From JBBIMP01 sp037444305 (GTDB taxonomy: Bacteria > Acidobacteriota > UBA6911): DNA of 64,000 nucleotides. Shown here piece by piece: positions 47,345 to 55,993 of this stretch (the stretch's first letter is position 1; each line of letters opens with the position of its first letter). The translations under genes were made by a program, and so were the position numbers. The stretch covers positions 124,001 to 188,000 of the forward strand of contig JBBIMP010000011.1 in the NCBI GenBank assembly GCA_037444305.1, written 5' to 3'. The notes under the pieces were generated by a model. That model was not told the DNA's origin. It worked only from the letters and a program-made list of their open reading frames with translations, and ran no database searches.

Positions 47345-48025
47345 ATGAAAACACTGGCGCTTAAATGGACTCTCGCGATCAGCATTGTGCTCGCTCTTGC
47401 GGGCTCCGCACTCACGGTCGAAAGTTCGACCGCGGCGGAAAACATCGATGACAAGGTCAGAGCCCTGCTCCAGAAAATGAGAAACCGCTGGCGTGACATG
47501 AATGTGCCCGAGCAGGACGGGAAGGCGCTCTACAACATTGTTCTCGAGAAAAAGTATACGAAGGCCCTGGAAATAGGGACCTCCACCGGTCACTCGGGAA
47601 TCTGGATTGCATGGGCCCTGAGCAAGACGGGCGGCAGGCTGATCACGATCGAGATCGACGAAGGTCGCCACCGCGAAGCCCTGCGCAATTTCAGGGAGGC
47701 GGGCCTGGACGGCTACATCGATGCGCGGCTGGCAGACGCGCACCAGCTCGTGGAGGCGCTCCCCGGGCCGTTCGACTTCGTCTTCATCGACGCCGACAAA
47801 GAGTGGTATACGAACTACGCCAAGGCGGTGATTCCCAAGCTAGATCCCGGGGGCTGTATTGCTGCGCACAACGTCAGCGAGCCGAGGGCAGGGGGCCGTT
47901 GGGGGCGCCAGCGTGGAACGGATCAGTACTACCAGTACATGAAGAGTCTGCCCGGATTCGAGAGCTTCATCGACCCGCAAAGCCGGGGCGACCTGGCCGT
48001 CAGCTACAAGAGACGCGATCGGTAA
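47345..48025 (+). CDS. Exported O-methyltransferase-like protein
   Basis: 226 residues. The N-terminus is a signal peptide or anchor (LKWTLAISIVLALAGSALT) before a class I SAM-dependent methyltransferase of the catechol/caffeoyl-CoA type: KALEIGTSTGHSGIWIAWAL (SAM-binding motif I), ITIEIDEGRH, and FDFVFIDADKEWYTNY with the metal-ligand aspartate. Such enzymes are normally cytoplasmic because they need SAM; export is unusual. The final glycine-rich region (EPRAGGRWGRQRG) is atypical. The substrate is unknown. Confidence 0.8.
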   Translation: MKTLALKWTLAISIVLALAGSALTVESSTAAENIDDKVRALLQKMRNRWRDMNVPEQDGKALYNIVLEKKYTKALEIGTSTGHSGIWIAWALSKTGGRLITIEIDEGRHREALRNFREAGLDGYIDARLADAHQLVEALPGPFDFVFIDADKEWYTNYAKAVIPKLDPGGCIAAHNVSEPRAGGRWGRQRGTDQYYQYMKSLPGFESFIDPQSRGDLAVSYKRRDR

Positions 48026-48085
48026 GTCACTCTGCGCCGCCGGCAAAACCGATCCAGAGCTCCATCGAACGGCGGGAAATACGGC

Positions 48086-48146
48086 AGCCACGGATTACAC
48101 GGCTAATCCGATTCAGGATGGAGGATAATCAGTGTAATCCGTGGCT
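48086..48146. repeat. Intergenic inverted repeat (AGCCACGGATTACAC)
   Basis: AGCCACGGATTACAC at 48086-48100 has a perfect 15-base inverted copy at 48132-48146. The intervening 31 bases pair partly. Related sequences lie at 42551-42588 and 63672-63691, so this belongs to a dispersed intergenic repeat family. It lies between the methyltransferase and trxB. Confidence 0.65.
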
Positions 48147-48188
48147 CAACAAGCCTTAATAGAGCGAACTCAAATCTGGTGGAGGCAC

Positions 48189-49130
48189 ATGAGAAAGCTG
48201 ATCATCATAGGATCCGGGCCGGCGGGATACACGGCTGCCATCTACGCTTCGCGCGCCAGCCTTTCGCCGTTGCTCGTCGCTTCGGAGCCAAAACCGATGC
48301 AGATCCCCGGGGGGCAGCTGATGTTCACGTCGGAGGTCGAGAACTATCCCGGGTTTCCAGAGGGGGTCACAGGGCCGGACCTCATGGAGGGCATGCGCAA
48401 GCAGGCGGAGCGTTTCGGGACCGAGATTCTCGAACTGGATGTGACCGACGTGGATTTCAAGCCCCGCGGGCCGTTCCGCCTCCGCACGGGGGACATATGG
48501 CACAGTGCGCGCAGCGTCATTGTCGCCACCGGGGCCACGGCCAAGTGGTTGCAGCTGCCGGATGAAATGAAATTCCGGAACAAGGGACTGTCGGCCTGCG
48601 CCATCTGCGACGGCATGTTCTTCCGGGGGCGCGAGGTGATGGTGGTGGGCGGGGGTGACACGGCCATGGAAGAGGCGATCACCCTGGCCCGCCACGCCTC
48701 CAGGGTGACCGTGGTGCACCGCAGGGACGAGCTCCGGGCCAGCAAGGTCATGGAGGAGCGGGCGAAGAAGAATCCCAGGATTCACTTCCTGTGGGACTCC
48801 GTGCTCACCGGCTACATCGGCGGCGACGCGCTCGAGGCTGTGCGGGTAAAGAACGTCCGTACCGGCGAGGAGCGGACGGAACCGATCGAGGGGGTCTTCA
48901 TGGGTATCGGGCACGCACCGGCGACGGAATTCCTCGGAGGAGCTCTGGAACTGACCGCCGGCGGTTACATCGCGACGCACGATCACGTGAAGACGAGCAT
49001 TGAAGGGGTTTTTGCTGCCGGCGACGTGCATGACCACCAATACCGGCAGGCCGTCACGGCGGCGGGTTTCGGTTGCATGGCGGCTCTCCAGGCGGAGCGC
49101 TGGCTGGAGTCGCAGCCGGAGGAACCCTAG
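48189..49130 (+). CDS. trxB: Thioredoxin reductase
   Basis: 313 residues from the ATG at 48189 with GGAGG upstream. FAD-binding GSGPAGYTAAIYASRA is at the N-terminus. The redox pair C137/C140 is in CAICDG (usual form CATCDG). The NADPH-binding VVGGGDTAMEEA, HRRDELRAS and the C-terminal AAGDVHDHQYRQAVTAAGFG are present. It keeps thioredoxin reduced and so supports MsrA and other peroxide defences in the window. It is followed after eight bases by a glycosyltransferase-like gene. Confidence 0.96.
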   Translation: MRKLIIIGSGPAGYTAAIYASRASLSPLLVASEPKPMQIPGGQLMFTSEVENYPGFPEGVTGPDLMEGMRKQAERFGTEILELDVTDVDFKPRGPFRLRTGDIWHSARSVIVATGATAKWLQLPDEMKFRNKGLSACAICDGMFFRGREVMVVGGGDTAMEEAITLARHASRVTVVHRRDELRASKVMEERAKKNPRIHFLWDSVLTGYIGGDALEAVRVKNVRTGEERTEPIEGVFMGIGHAPATEFLGGALELTAGGYIATHDHVKTSIEGVFAAGDVHDHQYRQAVTAAGFGCMAALQAERWLESQPEEP

Positions 49131-49138
49131 GAGCCGAG

Positions 49139-50218
49139 GTGTATCCCGTCGCCTACTACGTCAGTTCACACGGCTACGGACACGGGGTGCGGTCGTGCGA
49201 CATCATTCGCGCGCTAGGCCGCATACGCCCCGACATTGAAATCTGCATCACGAGCGAGCTCCCGGAGCCCTTCTTCCGGAACCGCCTCCCCGACTCCCGC
49301 CTGGGGTTTCGCTCCCGATCCTTCGATGTCGGGATGGTGCAGCTCGACTCGATCCGTGTAGACATTCCAGCGACGCTCGAGAGGATTTGCACACTCTACG
49401 ATCAGCACGAAGAGCTGATTGCCCACGAGACGCGGCTATTGCGCGACCTGGGAGCCCGGCTCGTGGTTTCCGACATTGCCGCGATTCCCCTGGAGGCGGC
49501 TTCACTTGCGGCTATTCCGGCGATTGCCGTGGGGAACTTCGGCTGGGACTGGATTTACTCGGCCTACCGCATGCTGGATTCCCGGTGGGAGAGGATAATC
49601 CGGTGGATCTCCGCCGGTTATGCCAAGGCGGACCTGCTGCTGCGCCTCCCCTTCAGCGAGGAAATGAGCGCGTTTCGCCGCGTAGAGGAGATCGGTCTGG
49701 TAGCCTCGCCCGGCAGAAACCGCCGGGAGGAGATTGCCGGACTTGCCTGCTGCGACTCTCAAAAGAAGTGGATCCTGCTGTCCTTCACTTCACTGGAGTG
49801 GGATGAGCGGGCCCTCGATCGAGTAGCCGCTCTGACGGAATACGAGTTTTTCACGGTCCTGCCGTTGTTCTGGCGACGGCCCAACATCCATGCCATCGAC
49901 CGGGATACAGTGTGCTTTTGCGACGTGGTCGCCTCGGTGGACGCCGTGATTTCCAAACCGGGATTCGGCATTCTTTCGGACTGCGCGGTGAACGGCAAAC
50001 CCCTGCTCTATGCCGAGCGGACGGATTTTCTGGAATACCCGGTCCTGGTCGAAGGGATGGGGAAATATCTGCGCAATGCACACATCCCCGCCGAGCTTTT
50101 GTATCGCGGTGGCTTGCGGGAAGGCTTGGATCGGCTCTGGCGCACGCCTGATCCGCCGCTGCATCCGGAGGCGGGAGGCGCTGAACGCGCTGCGCGCCGC
50201 CTGGCCGGCTATCTCTGA
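49139..50218 (+). CDS. Glycosyltransferase-like protein (GT-B, MurG/L-arabinokinase N-domain type)
   Basis: 359 residues from a GTG start with AGGAG five bases upstream. The N-terminus YYVSSHGYGHGVRSCDIIRAL is the glycine-rich loop seen in MurG-like GT-B enzymes and the N-terminal domain of plant arabinokinase-type proteins. The C-terminal half has VDAVISKPGFGILSDC, GKPLLYAERTDF, the donor-binding face. It probably acts on a sugar nucleotide in the cytoplasm. It may be translationally coupled to trxB, but no functional link is evident. Confidence 0.75.
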   Translation: MYPVAYYVSSHGYGHGVRSCDIIRALGRIRPDIEICITSELPEPFFRNRLPDSRLGFRSRSFDVGMVQLDSIRVDIPATLERICTLYDQHEELIAHETRLLRDLGARLVVSDIAAIPLEAASLAAIPAIAVGNFGWDWIYSAYRMLDSRWERIIRWISAGYAKADLLLRLPFSEEMSAFRRVEEIGLVASPGRNRREEIAGLACCDSQKKWILLSFTSLEWDERALDRVAALTEYEFFTVLPLFWRRPNIHAIDRDTVCFCDVVASVDAVISKPGFGILSDCAVNGKPLLYAERTDFLEYPVLVEGMGKYLRNAHIPAELLYRGGLREGLDRLWRTPDPPLHPEAGGAERAARRLAGYL

Positions 50219-50220
50219 TC

Positions 50221-50348
50221 AGTCTTCACCAGGCAGAGCCCCTCGCGAATGCCGCTCTCCCTCAGCGCCCGTTGCACCTGGGGGGTGATGTGACGGAGTC
50301 CATTCGCGAAGCGACGTGGAACTCCAGTGTCTGGCGATAGCTTTTCAT
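50221..50348 (-). pseudogene. Truncated and frameshifted yjbQ (UPF0047) remnant
   Basis: The ATG at 50348 overlaps the stop of the HAD gene. The first codons read MKSYRQTLEFHVASRMDSV; a one-base shift then continues as HITPQVQRALRESGIREGLCLV, the typical YjbQ/UPF0047 N-terminus. The sequence ends at the convergent glycosyltransferase-like gene; the remaining two-thirds of the roughly 135-residue protein are absent. Confidence 0.65.
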
Positions 50349-51028
50349 GGCCTGCTCCAGGGCGGCAAACCCCAAGCCGCGGGATCGAAGTCGCAGAGGC
50401 TCTGCAGTACCTGGTCGGCGCCCCGGCAGGCTCCGTTGCCCAGCGCGCGATCCGGCACCGCGATAACCGGCATGCCGGCCGCGACCGCGGCCTCAACCCC
50501 GGCCGGGGAATCCTCGAAAACGAGGCAGTCGCCGGGGGCGGTTCCCAGGCGTGCGGCCGCGACCAGGAAGATATCCGGCGCGGGCTTCCCCCGGCCGACT
50601 GCGGGATCGTCCCCTGCAACCAGGCAGTCGAAAATGGCGAACCATTCCCCGTGCCTCGCCGTCTTCAGGTCGAAATTGCGCCTGTCTGAACTCGTGGCCA
50701 GCGCCTGCGGAACCCCGCAGGCGTGAAAGTGCCGGGTCAGTTCCCGGGCGCCGGGCAGTGGCTCCGCCCGGGGAAACATCTCGTCGAGCAGTCCTTTCCT
50801 CTCCTTCAGATACTCCTCCGCGGACAGGGGCAGGCCGAGAGCTTCGGTGAAGATCTTCGCCGAATCCAGCGCCCTCTTGCCGATCATCCGTGCCTTCAAG
50901 CTCCAGTCGAACGACTTGCCATACCTGCGTGCGATGACCATCGCGGCTTCGGTATAGTACTGCTCGGTGTCGAGCAGAAGGCCGTCGACGTCGTAAATGA
51001 GGCAATGCACGGACTTGATTGCTGGCAT
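50345..51028 (-). CDS. HAD superfamily hydrolase (HDHD1/beta-phosphoglucomutase-like)
   Basis: 227 residues from the ATG at 51028. Motif I is YDVDGLLLDTE (nucleophile D13, acid D15), the helical cap occupies about 20-90, motif II is ALATSSDRR, the motif III lysine is in GRGKPAPDIFL, and motif IV is CLVFEDSPAGVEAA. Relatives dephosphorylate sugar phosphates, pseudouridine-5'-phosphate or glycerol-3-phosphate. Its position 50 bases after glgP could mean a sugar-phosphate substrate. The downstream yjbQ remnant overlapped its stop. Confidence 0.87.
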   Translation of the reverse strand: MPAIKSVHCLIYDVDGLLLDTEQYYTEAAMVIARRYGKSFDWSLKARMIGKRALDSAKIFTEALGLPLSAEEYLKERKGLLDEMFPRAEPLPGARELTRHFHACGVPQALATSSDRRNFDLKTARHGEWFAIFDCLVAGDDPAVGRGKPAPDIFLVAAARLGTAPGDCLVFEDSPAGVEAAVAAGMPVIAVPDRALGNGACRGADQVLQSLCDFDPAAWGLPPWSRP

Positions 51029-51078
51029 GGCTGATCCTCGGGATTTCGAATTGCAGGCGCCGCGCAGGCAGCGCGCAC

Positions 51079-53640
51079 TCACTTCCAGATAACAAGACCT
51101 TCGCGGAAGGCGTTGTCCAGGTCGGTGTTTTTCGGCAGCACCCTCACGGTGCATCCGTGCCGGCCGCTGGTGCGGGGCTCGATGGAGCCCAGGAACATAT
51201 GCACCGAGCCCTCCGGCTTGCCGTCGGGGTGCATGGTGACGATCTTGGACTGCAGAATTTCGCCCTTCGCCCCAATCGGTCCCTGGAAGAGCTGGACGGA
51301 CACATCATCGGGCGTCAGCTGGCTCAGGTCGATCCACGCCTGGACCTTGAGCGACATGCCGACCTTCAGGTCTTCGGGCATGTGCCCCTTGACCTCATGG
51401 ATGCGGATGGCCGGCCAGTGGGACTTCACCCGCTCCTTCCATGCGGCGAACACCCTGGCCCGGGCGAAATCCTCGGCCGCCAGCTCCTCGTAGCGCCGCC
51501 TTGCGGGGTGATAGAGGTTTTCGGTGTACTCGCGCAGCATCCTCTTGGAATTGAATTGAGGGCCGAGCGCCCTCATGGCTGTCTTCATTTTGCCCAGCCA
51601 CCCGCGCGGCAGCCCGTCGGCGGCCCTCGTGAAGAAGAGCGGCACGATGTCCTTTTCGAGGAGATCGTACAGGGCGTTGGACTCGACCTCGTCCTGGTAA
51701 TATTCGTTGCCGTATTCCTCGTGGCTGCCGATCGCCCAGCCGGTGCTCGGATTGTAAGCCTCGTCCCACCACCCGTCCAGGATGCTCAGGTTGAGCGCGC
51801 CATTGAGCGCCGCCTTCATGCCGCTGGTGCCGCTCGCCTCCAGCGGGCGCCGCGGGGTGTTCAACCAGATGTCCACGCCCTGCACCAGGTAGCGTGCGAC
51901 CACCATGTCGTAATCTTCGATGAACACCATCCGCCGCCGCACGTCGGGCCGGCGCTCGAAGTGAATGATCTGGCGGATCAGGTCCTTGCCCGTGTTGTCC
52001 TGAGGATGGGCCTTGCCGGCGAAGATGATCTGAACGGGCCGTTTCTCCTGGTTTAGGATCCGAATCAGGCGTTCGGCATCCCGGAACATGAGGGTGGCGC
52101 GCTTGTAGGTGGCGAAGCGCCGGGCAAATCCGATGGTGAGGGCCTCCGGATCCAGGATCTCGTCTGCCTGATGCACCTCCGTCGTGGGCGCCCCCCGCCT
52201 TTCCAGCTGGCTGCGCAGCCGCGCGCGGGCAAAGGCGACCAGGCGTTCGCGGCGTCGTTCGTGCGTCCGCCAGAGTTCCTCGTCCGGGATGTTGTGGATG
52301 CGGCTCCAGAGCGCGTAATCTCCCGGATCTTCACGCCAGCGCGGCCCCAGGTAGCGTGTGAGCAGGCCGGCCATGTCGCGGCTGACCCACGAGGGAGCAT
52401 GCACGCCGTTGGTTACCGCGGTGATCGGCGTCTCCTCCTCAGGGAGCCCCGGCCAGACATTCCTCCACATTCTCCTGGATGTCGTCCCGTGAAGCTGGCT
52501 GACACCGTTGCTGTAGCCCGCCATCCTGAGCGCGAGGACGGTCATGCAGAAATCCTCGTGACTGTCCTCCGGGTTCTGCCGGCCGAGGGCGAAGAACCGC
52601 TTCTGGTCCAGGTGGAGAGACTTGTAGAAGGCCTGCAAGTATTTCTCGACCAGCGCCGGCGAGAAATAGTCATTGCCCGCTATGACCGGAGTATGTGTCG
52701 TGAAAACCGTCCCCGCTATTGTAGCCTCGCGCGCCTCGGGGAAAGTAAGTCCCTGGTCCGCCATCAGCCGCCGGCACCGCTCCAGGGCCAGAAAGGCAGA
52801 ATGTCCTTCATTCATGTGGTACACCAGCGGCTTGATGCCGAGCGCCGCGAGTGCCCTGCAGCCGCCGATCCCCAGCAGGATTTCCTGCTTGATCCGGGTT
52901 TCCCTGTCGCCGCCGTAAAGCTCGTCGGTGATGTCCTGGTCCTGCGGGGAGTTGGCCGAGATGTTCGTGTCCAACAGGTAAAGGGGAATCCTGCCCACCT
53001 GGACCCGCCAGATCTGCGCATGAACCTGTCTCTCCGGGAAATCGACTGCCACCGTGAGAGCGCGACCGTCGCTGTTTTTCTCGAGGTGCAGCGGCAGGGT
53101 GAAGAAGTCATTTTCAGGATACATTTCCTGCTGCCAGCCATCCGCGTTCAGGTACTGGCGGAAGTAGCCCTTCTGGTAAAGAAGTCCGACACCGATGAGA
53201 GGGATCCCGAGGTCGCTGGCCGACTTGAGGTGGTCGCCGGCAAGCACGCCCAGGCCGCCCGAATATATGGGGAGGCACCCGGCAATGCCATACTCGGCCG
53301 AGAAGTAGGCTATGGCCGGCGCGCCCTCTCCGTTGTGCACCCGCCGATACCATGTGGAAGGCGCATGAATGTACTCGCGGAACCTCTCGGTGGCTCTTTC
53401 CATCTGCGCGATGAAAGCGTCATCGCGGGCAGCCGCGGTCAGCTTCTCCTGCTTGATCCGTCCCAGCATTTCCACGGGATTGTGATGGGTATCCTCCCAC
53501 AGGTCCGGGTCCAGGCGCATGAACAGCTCGAGGAGTTCGTGATCCCAGGTCCACAGCATGTTGTAGGCCAGCTCTTTCAGCACGGTGAGCTCTTCCGGCA
53601 GGGCGGGCGACACGGAAAAAGTGAAGATGGGCCGAGTCAT
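51079..53640 (-). CDS. glgP: Alpha-glucan (glycogen) phosphorylase
   Basis: 853 residues, the length of the bacterial/archaeal alpha-glucan phosphorylase subgroup rather than the E. coli-type GlgP. SAEYGIAGCLPIYSGGLGVLAGDHLKSASDLG in outline marks the subfamily. The PLP lysine is K609 in SGTSGMKAALNG. The start has AGGAGG five bases upstream. It releases glucose-1-phosphate from glycogen or maltodextrins, which pgm can use. The last 100 residues are an extra beta domain. A promoter-like site lies 80 bases upstream. Confidence 0.94.
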   Translation of the reverse strand: MTRPIFTFSVSPALPEELTVLKELAYNMLWTWDHELLELFMRLDPDLWEDTHHNPVEMLGRIKQEKLTAAARDDAFIAQMERATERFREYIHAPSTWYRRVHNGEGAPAIAYFSAEYGIAGCLPIYSGGLGVLAGDHLKSASDLGIPLIGVGLLYQKGYFRQYLNADGWQQEMYPENDFFTLPLHLEKNSDGRALTVAVDFPERQVHAQIWRVQVGRIPLYLLDTNISANSPQDQDITDELYGGDRETRIKQEILLGIGGCRALAALGIKPLVYHMNEGHSAFLALERCRRLMADQGLTFPEAREATIAGTVFTTHTPVIAGNDYFSPALVEKYLQAFYKSLHLDQKRFFALGRQNPEDSHEDFCMTVLALRMAGYSNGVSQLHGTTSRRMWRNVWPGLPEEETPITAVTNGVHAPSWVSRDMAGLLTRYLGPRWREDPGDYALWSRIHNIPDEELWRTHERRRERLVAFARARLRSQLERRGAPTTEVHQADEILDPEALTIGFARRFATYKRATLMFRDAERLIRILNQEKRPVQIIFAGKAHPQDNTGKDLIRQIIHFERRPDVRRRMVFIEDYDMVVARYLVQGVDIWLNTPRRPLEASGTSGMKAALNGALNLSILDGWWDEAYNPSTGWAIGSHEEYGNEYYQDEVESNALYDLLEKDIVPLFFTRAADGLPRGWLGKMKTAMRALGPQFNSKRMLREYTENLYHPARRRYEELAAEDFARARVFAAWKERVKSHWPAIRIHEVKGHMPEDLKVGMSLKVQAWIDLSQLTPDDVSVQLFQGPIGAKGEILQSKIVTMHPDGKPEGSVHMFLGSIEPRTSGRHGCTVRVLPKNTDLDNAFREGLVIWK

Positions 53641-53720
53641 GTTTCCTCCTAGGCTCTCCAGCGGGGGCTTCCCTAAGACCCGAGTTCCGGGGCCGACGAC
53701 AGCAATCCATCAAGTCGATA

Positions 53721-53749
53721 AGGATAGGCAAAGGCAGTGTTTTACACAA
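53721..53749 (-). promoter_or_regulatory. Sigma-70-type promoter for glgP
   Basis: On the minus strand TTGTGT (53749-53744) and TATCCT (53726-53721) are spaced by exactly 17 bases, in an AT-rich patch about 80 bases upstream of glgP. This is the only good match in the gap. Confidence 0.4.
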
Positions 53750-53753
53750 TATA

Positions 53754-53899
53754 AAAGGTCGGTTGAGCGTGACGGTTTCCATGGGTGCGACGCTCGCAAG
53801 GCCGGAGGACGACCAGAAGAGCCTTCTCAGGAGGGCCGACCAGCTGCTCTACCACAGCAAGGAGGCGGCAGAAACCGGGGCGCAATGGACTGGGAGCTG
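53754..53899 (+). pseudogene. C-terminal remnant of a GGDEF (diguanylate cyclase) gene
   Basis: The plus strand reads LSVTVSMGATLARPEDDQKSLL in outline, then RRADQLLYHSKEA, the last strand and helix of a GGDEF domain (usual form VTVSxGxA..ADxALYxAKxxGRN). After KEA a one-base loss shifts the final GRNRG into the next frame. No signature GG(D/E)EF motif or start is present, so it is a fragment left upstream of moaA. Confidence 0.65.
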
Positions 53900-53985
53900 T
53901 CGCAACACGACAGCCTCGCACGCGCCACACCCCGGCCTCCCGGCCATGGAGCCTTGTGGTATCATGCGGCTCCGGGGAGGATGGG

Positions 53986-54999
53986 ATGCTGGTGGACAGC
54001 CTGAACCGGCCGATCCGCGATCTGCGGATCTCAGTGACCGACCGATGCAACTACCGCTGTAGCTACTGCATGCCTGGTGAAGGCTACGAGTGGATCGAGC
54101 GGAGCGAGATTCTCTCCTTCGAAGAAATTGCGGCTCTCGCGCGCATCTTCGTACGGCTGGGCGCCGCCAAGATCCGGATCACCGGCGGGGAACCCCTCCT
54201 CAGACGCGACCTCGAGCGCCTCGTTGAACAACTGAGCGAAATCCCCGGAATACGGGACATCTGTGTCACTACTAACGGCTCGCTGTTGGCGCGTCTGGCC
54301 GGCCGGCTGGCGGCGGCCGGCCTGCGGCGGGTCAATGTGAGCCTGGATTCGCTCGATCCGGAGCGATTCCGGAGGATCACTCAAAACGGGGAATTGCGGC
54401 ACGTCCTCGACGGATTGTTTGCCGCGCGGCGCGCCGGCCTGGGACCCGTAAAGCTCAACACCGTGGTTGTCCGGGGGGTCAACGACGACGAGGTCCTCGA
54501 CATGGTGGATTTCGCGCGGAGCCACGGCTTTTCGCTCCGCTTCATCGAGTACATGGATGCGGGCAATGCGACGGATTGGCAGACCCGGAAGCTGGTGCCC
54601 CAGGCCGAAATCCTGGCGCGGATCCACCAGAAGTTTCCCTTGATCGAGGCTTCCGGGGCGGAAGCTTCGGCTCCTGCGACGGCCTATGAGTTCGCCGATG
54701 GAGCGGGAAGCATCGGGATCATTCCCTCGGTCAGCGCGCCCTTCTGCCGGGGCTGCAACCGGGCGAGGCTCACGGCGGACGGCCATCTGGTGACATGCCT
54801 CTTTTCGGACAGGGGGCACGACCTTAAGGGCCTGCTGCGCGGCGGCGCGGGCGAGGAGCGGATCGCGGGTTTCATCGAGTCGGTCTGGTTCTGCCGCAGC
54901 GACAGGTATTCGGAGGAGCGCTTCGCGGCCATGAACTCGGACGAGGGCTACCAGGCCGCTGCGCGCCGCAAAATCGAAATGATCAGGCTCGGGGGGTAG
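53986..54999 (+). CDS. moaA: GTP 3',8-cyclase MoaA
   Basis: 337 residues from the ATG at 53986 with GGAGG six bases upstream. Radical SAM cysteines C21, C25 and C28 lie in DRCNYRCSYCMP. The C-terminal auxiliary cluster has CRGCNRARLTADGHLVTC. The protein ends in the conserved twin glycine required for activity. It performs the first step of molybdopterin synthesis, turning GTP into 3',8-cyclo-GTP. No other moa gene is adjacent. Confidence 0.97.
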   Translation: MLVDSLNRPIRDLRISVTDRCNYRCSYCMPGEGYEWIERSEILSFEEIAALARIFVRLGAAKIRITGGEPLLRRDLERLVEQLSEIPGIRDICVTTNGSLLARLAGRLAAAGLRRVNVSLDSLDPERFRRITQNGELRHVLDGLFAARRAGLGPVKLNTVVVRGVNDDEVLDMVDFARSHGFSLRFIEYMDAGNATDWQTRKLVPQAEILARIHQKFPLIEASGAEASAPATAYEFADGAGSIGIIPSVSAPFCRGCNRARLTADGHLVTCLFSDRGHDLKGLLRGGAGEERIAGFIESVWFCRSDRYSEERFAAMNSDEGYQAAARRKIEMIRLGG

Positions 55000-55026
55000 A
55001 GGCAGACTGGAGCGCCCCGCGGGGCG

Positions 55027-55881
55027 TCAGAGGGTTGCACCGTGCAGCAGCGAGGCCAGGATCGATAGCGTCGTGAGCCCGATGCACGCCAGCGCTGCCA
55101 GCATGTGATCCCCCCGCTCGGGCTCGAGCGGATCCAGCCACCGGGACATCCCGTAGCCGCCGATAAAACCTCCCAGGTGTCCGTAGTTGTCCACCCCCGG
55201 CATGGCGAAGCCGAACAGAAAGAGGATCAGGGCATAGGTCCAGGCCTGCCCGCCGATGTGGCTGCTCCCCCCCCTGCGGCCATAGTAAACGAGCGCTCCC
55301 AGCAGGCCGAAGATCGGCGCGGAGGCGCCGATCGTGAGCTGCGCGCCGCGGAGGAAGGGGATAGGCATCCAGCCGAGGAAGTAGCCCGCCGTGCTGCTTA
55401 GCAGAAACCCGGCAATCGAGGACGCCGTGTAGATGATCACCATGCGGGAGCCGCCGTAGAGCTCTGCCGTGGCAGGAGCGAGCTGGCGGACCCAGAGCAT
55501 GTTGAACAGGATGTGCAGCAGGCCTCCGTGCAGCCAGGCGGCGCTCAGCAGTGTCCACCAGCGGTTGAGATGGAAAACGGGGATCGCTCCGCTGGCGCCG
55601 AAGAGAAAAAGAGACTTCGAACTGGGAGAGAGGAATGAGAACATTCCCCCGCTGCGGATGCCGGCTGGGTCCACCAGCAGGGTCGCCACGTACAGCGCCG
55701 CGCATCCCCCCATCACCAGCGGGACGAAGCCGAGATCGCCGCCGAATCGGCGCAGCAGCGGAGCGAAGCCCCACATTCCCGGATTTCTGCGCCCGCAGTT
55801 CCAACAGACCGGGTCGCGCACCCCGACGAGCTTGCCGCACGAAGCACAAATTACCGATCCTGATCTCTGGCGTCTGAACAT
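55027..55881 (-). CDS. Rhomboid intramembrane serine protease with N-terminal zinc ribbon
   Basis: 284 residues. A zinc ribbon lies at the N-terminus (C12/C15 and C26/C29). Six or seven membrane helices follow. The catalytic serine is S187 in GASAPIFG and the catalytic histidine H235 in NYGHLGGFIGG; HGGLLHILFN near 118 carries the conserved His and Asn of the second helix. It cleaves transmembrane substrates in the inner membrane. The soluble ribbon faces the cytoplasm and may recruit substrates. Confidence 0.92.
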   Translation of the reverse strand: MFRRQRSGSVICASCGKLVGVRDPVCWNCGRRNPGMWGFAPLLRRFGGDLGFVPLVMGGCAALYVATLLVDPAGIRSGGMFSFLSPSSKSLFLFGASGAIPVFHLNRWWTLLSAAWLHGGLLHILFNMLWVRQLAPATAELYGGSRMVIIYTASSIAGFLLSSTAGYFLGWMPIPFLRGAQLTIGASAPIFGLLGALVYYGRRGGSSHIGGQAWTYALILFLFGFAMPGVDNYGHLGGFIGGYGMSRWLDPLEPERGDHMLAALACIGLTTLSILASLLHGATL

Positions 55882-55993
55882 GGGGGCCTCAACTGCCGGG
55901 GATTCCCGGTGCCTGGGTTTCCTGCCGGCGATTGTCTTCTCGCCTCCAGGGCTCGAAGGCGACCGGTGCCAAAAACAACTGCGTGCGGCCTGC

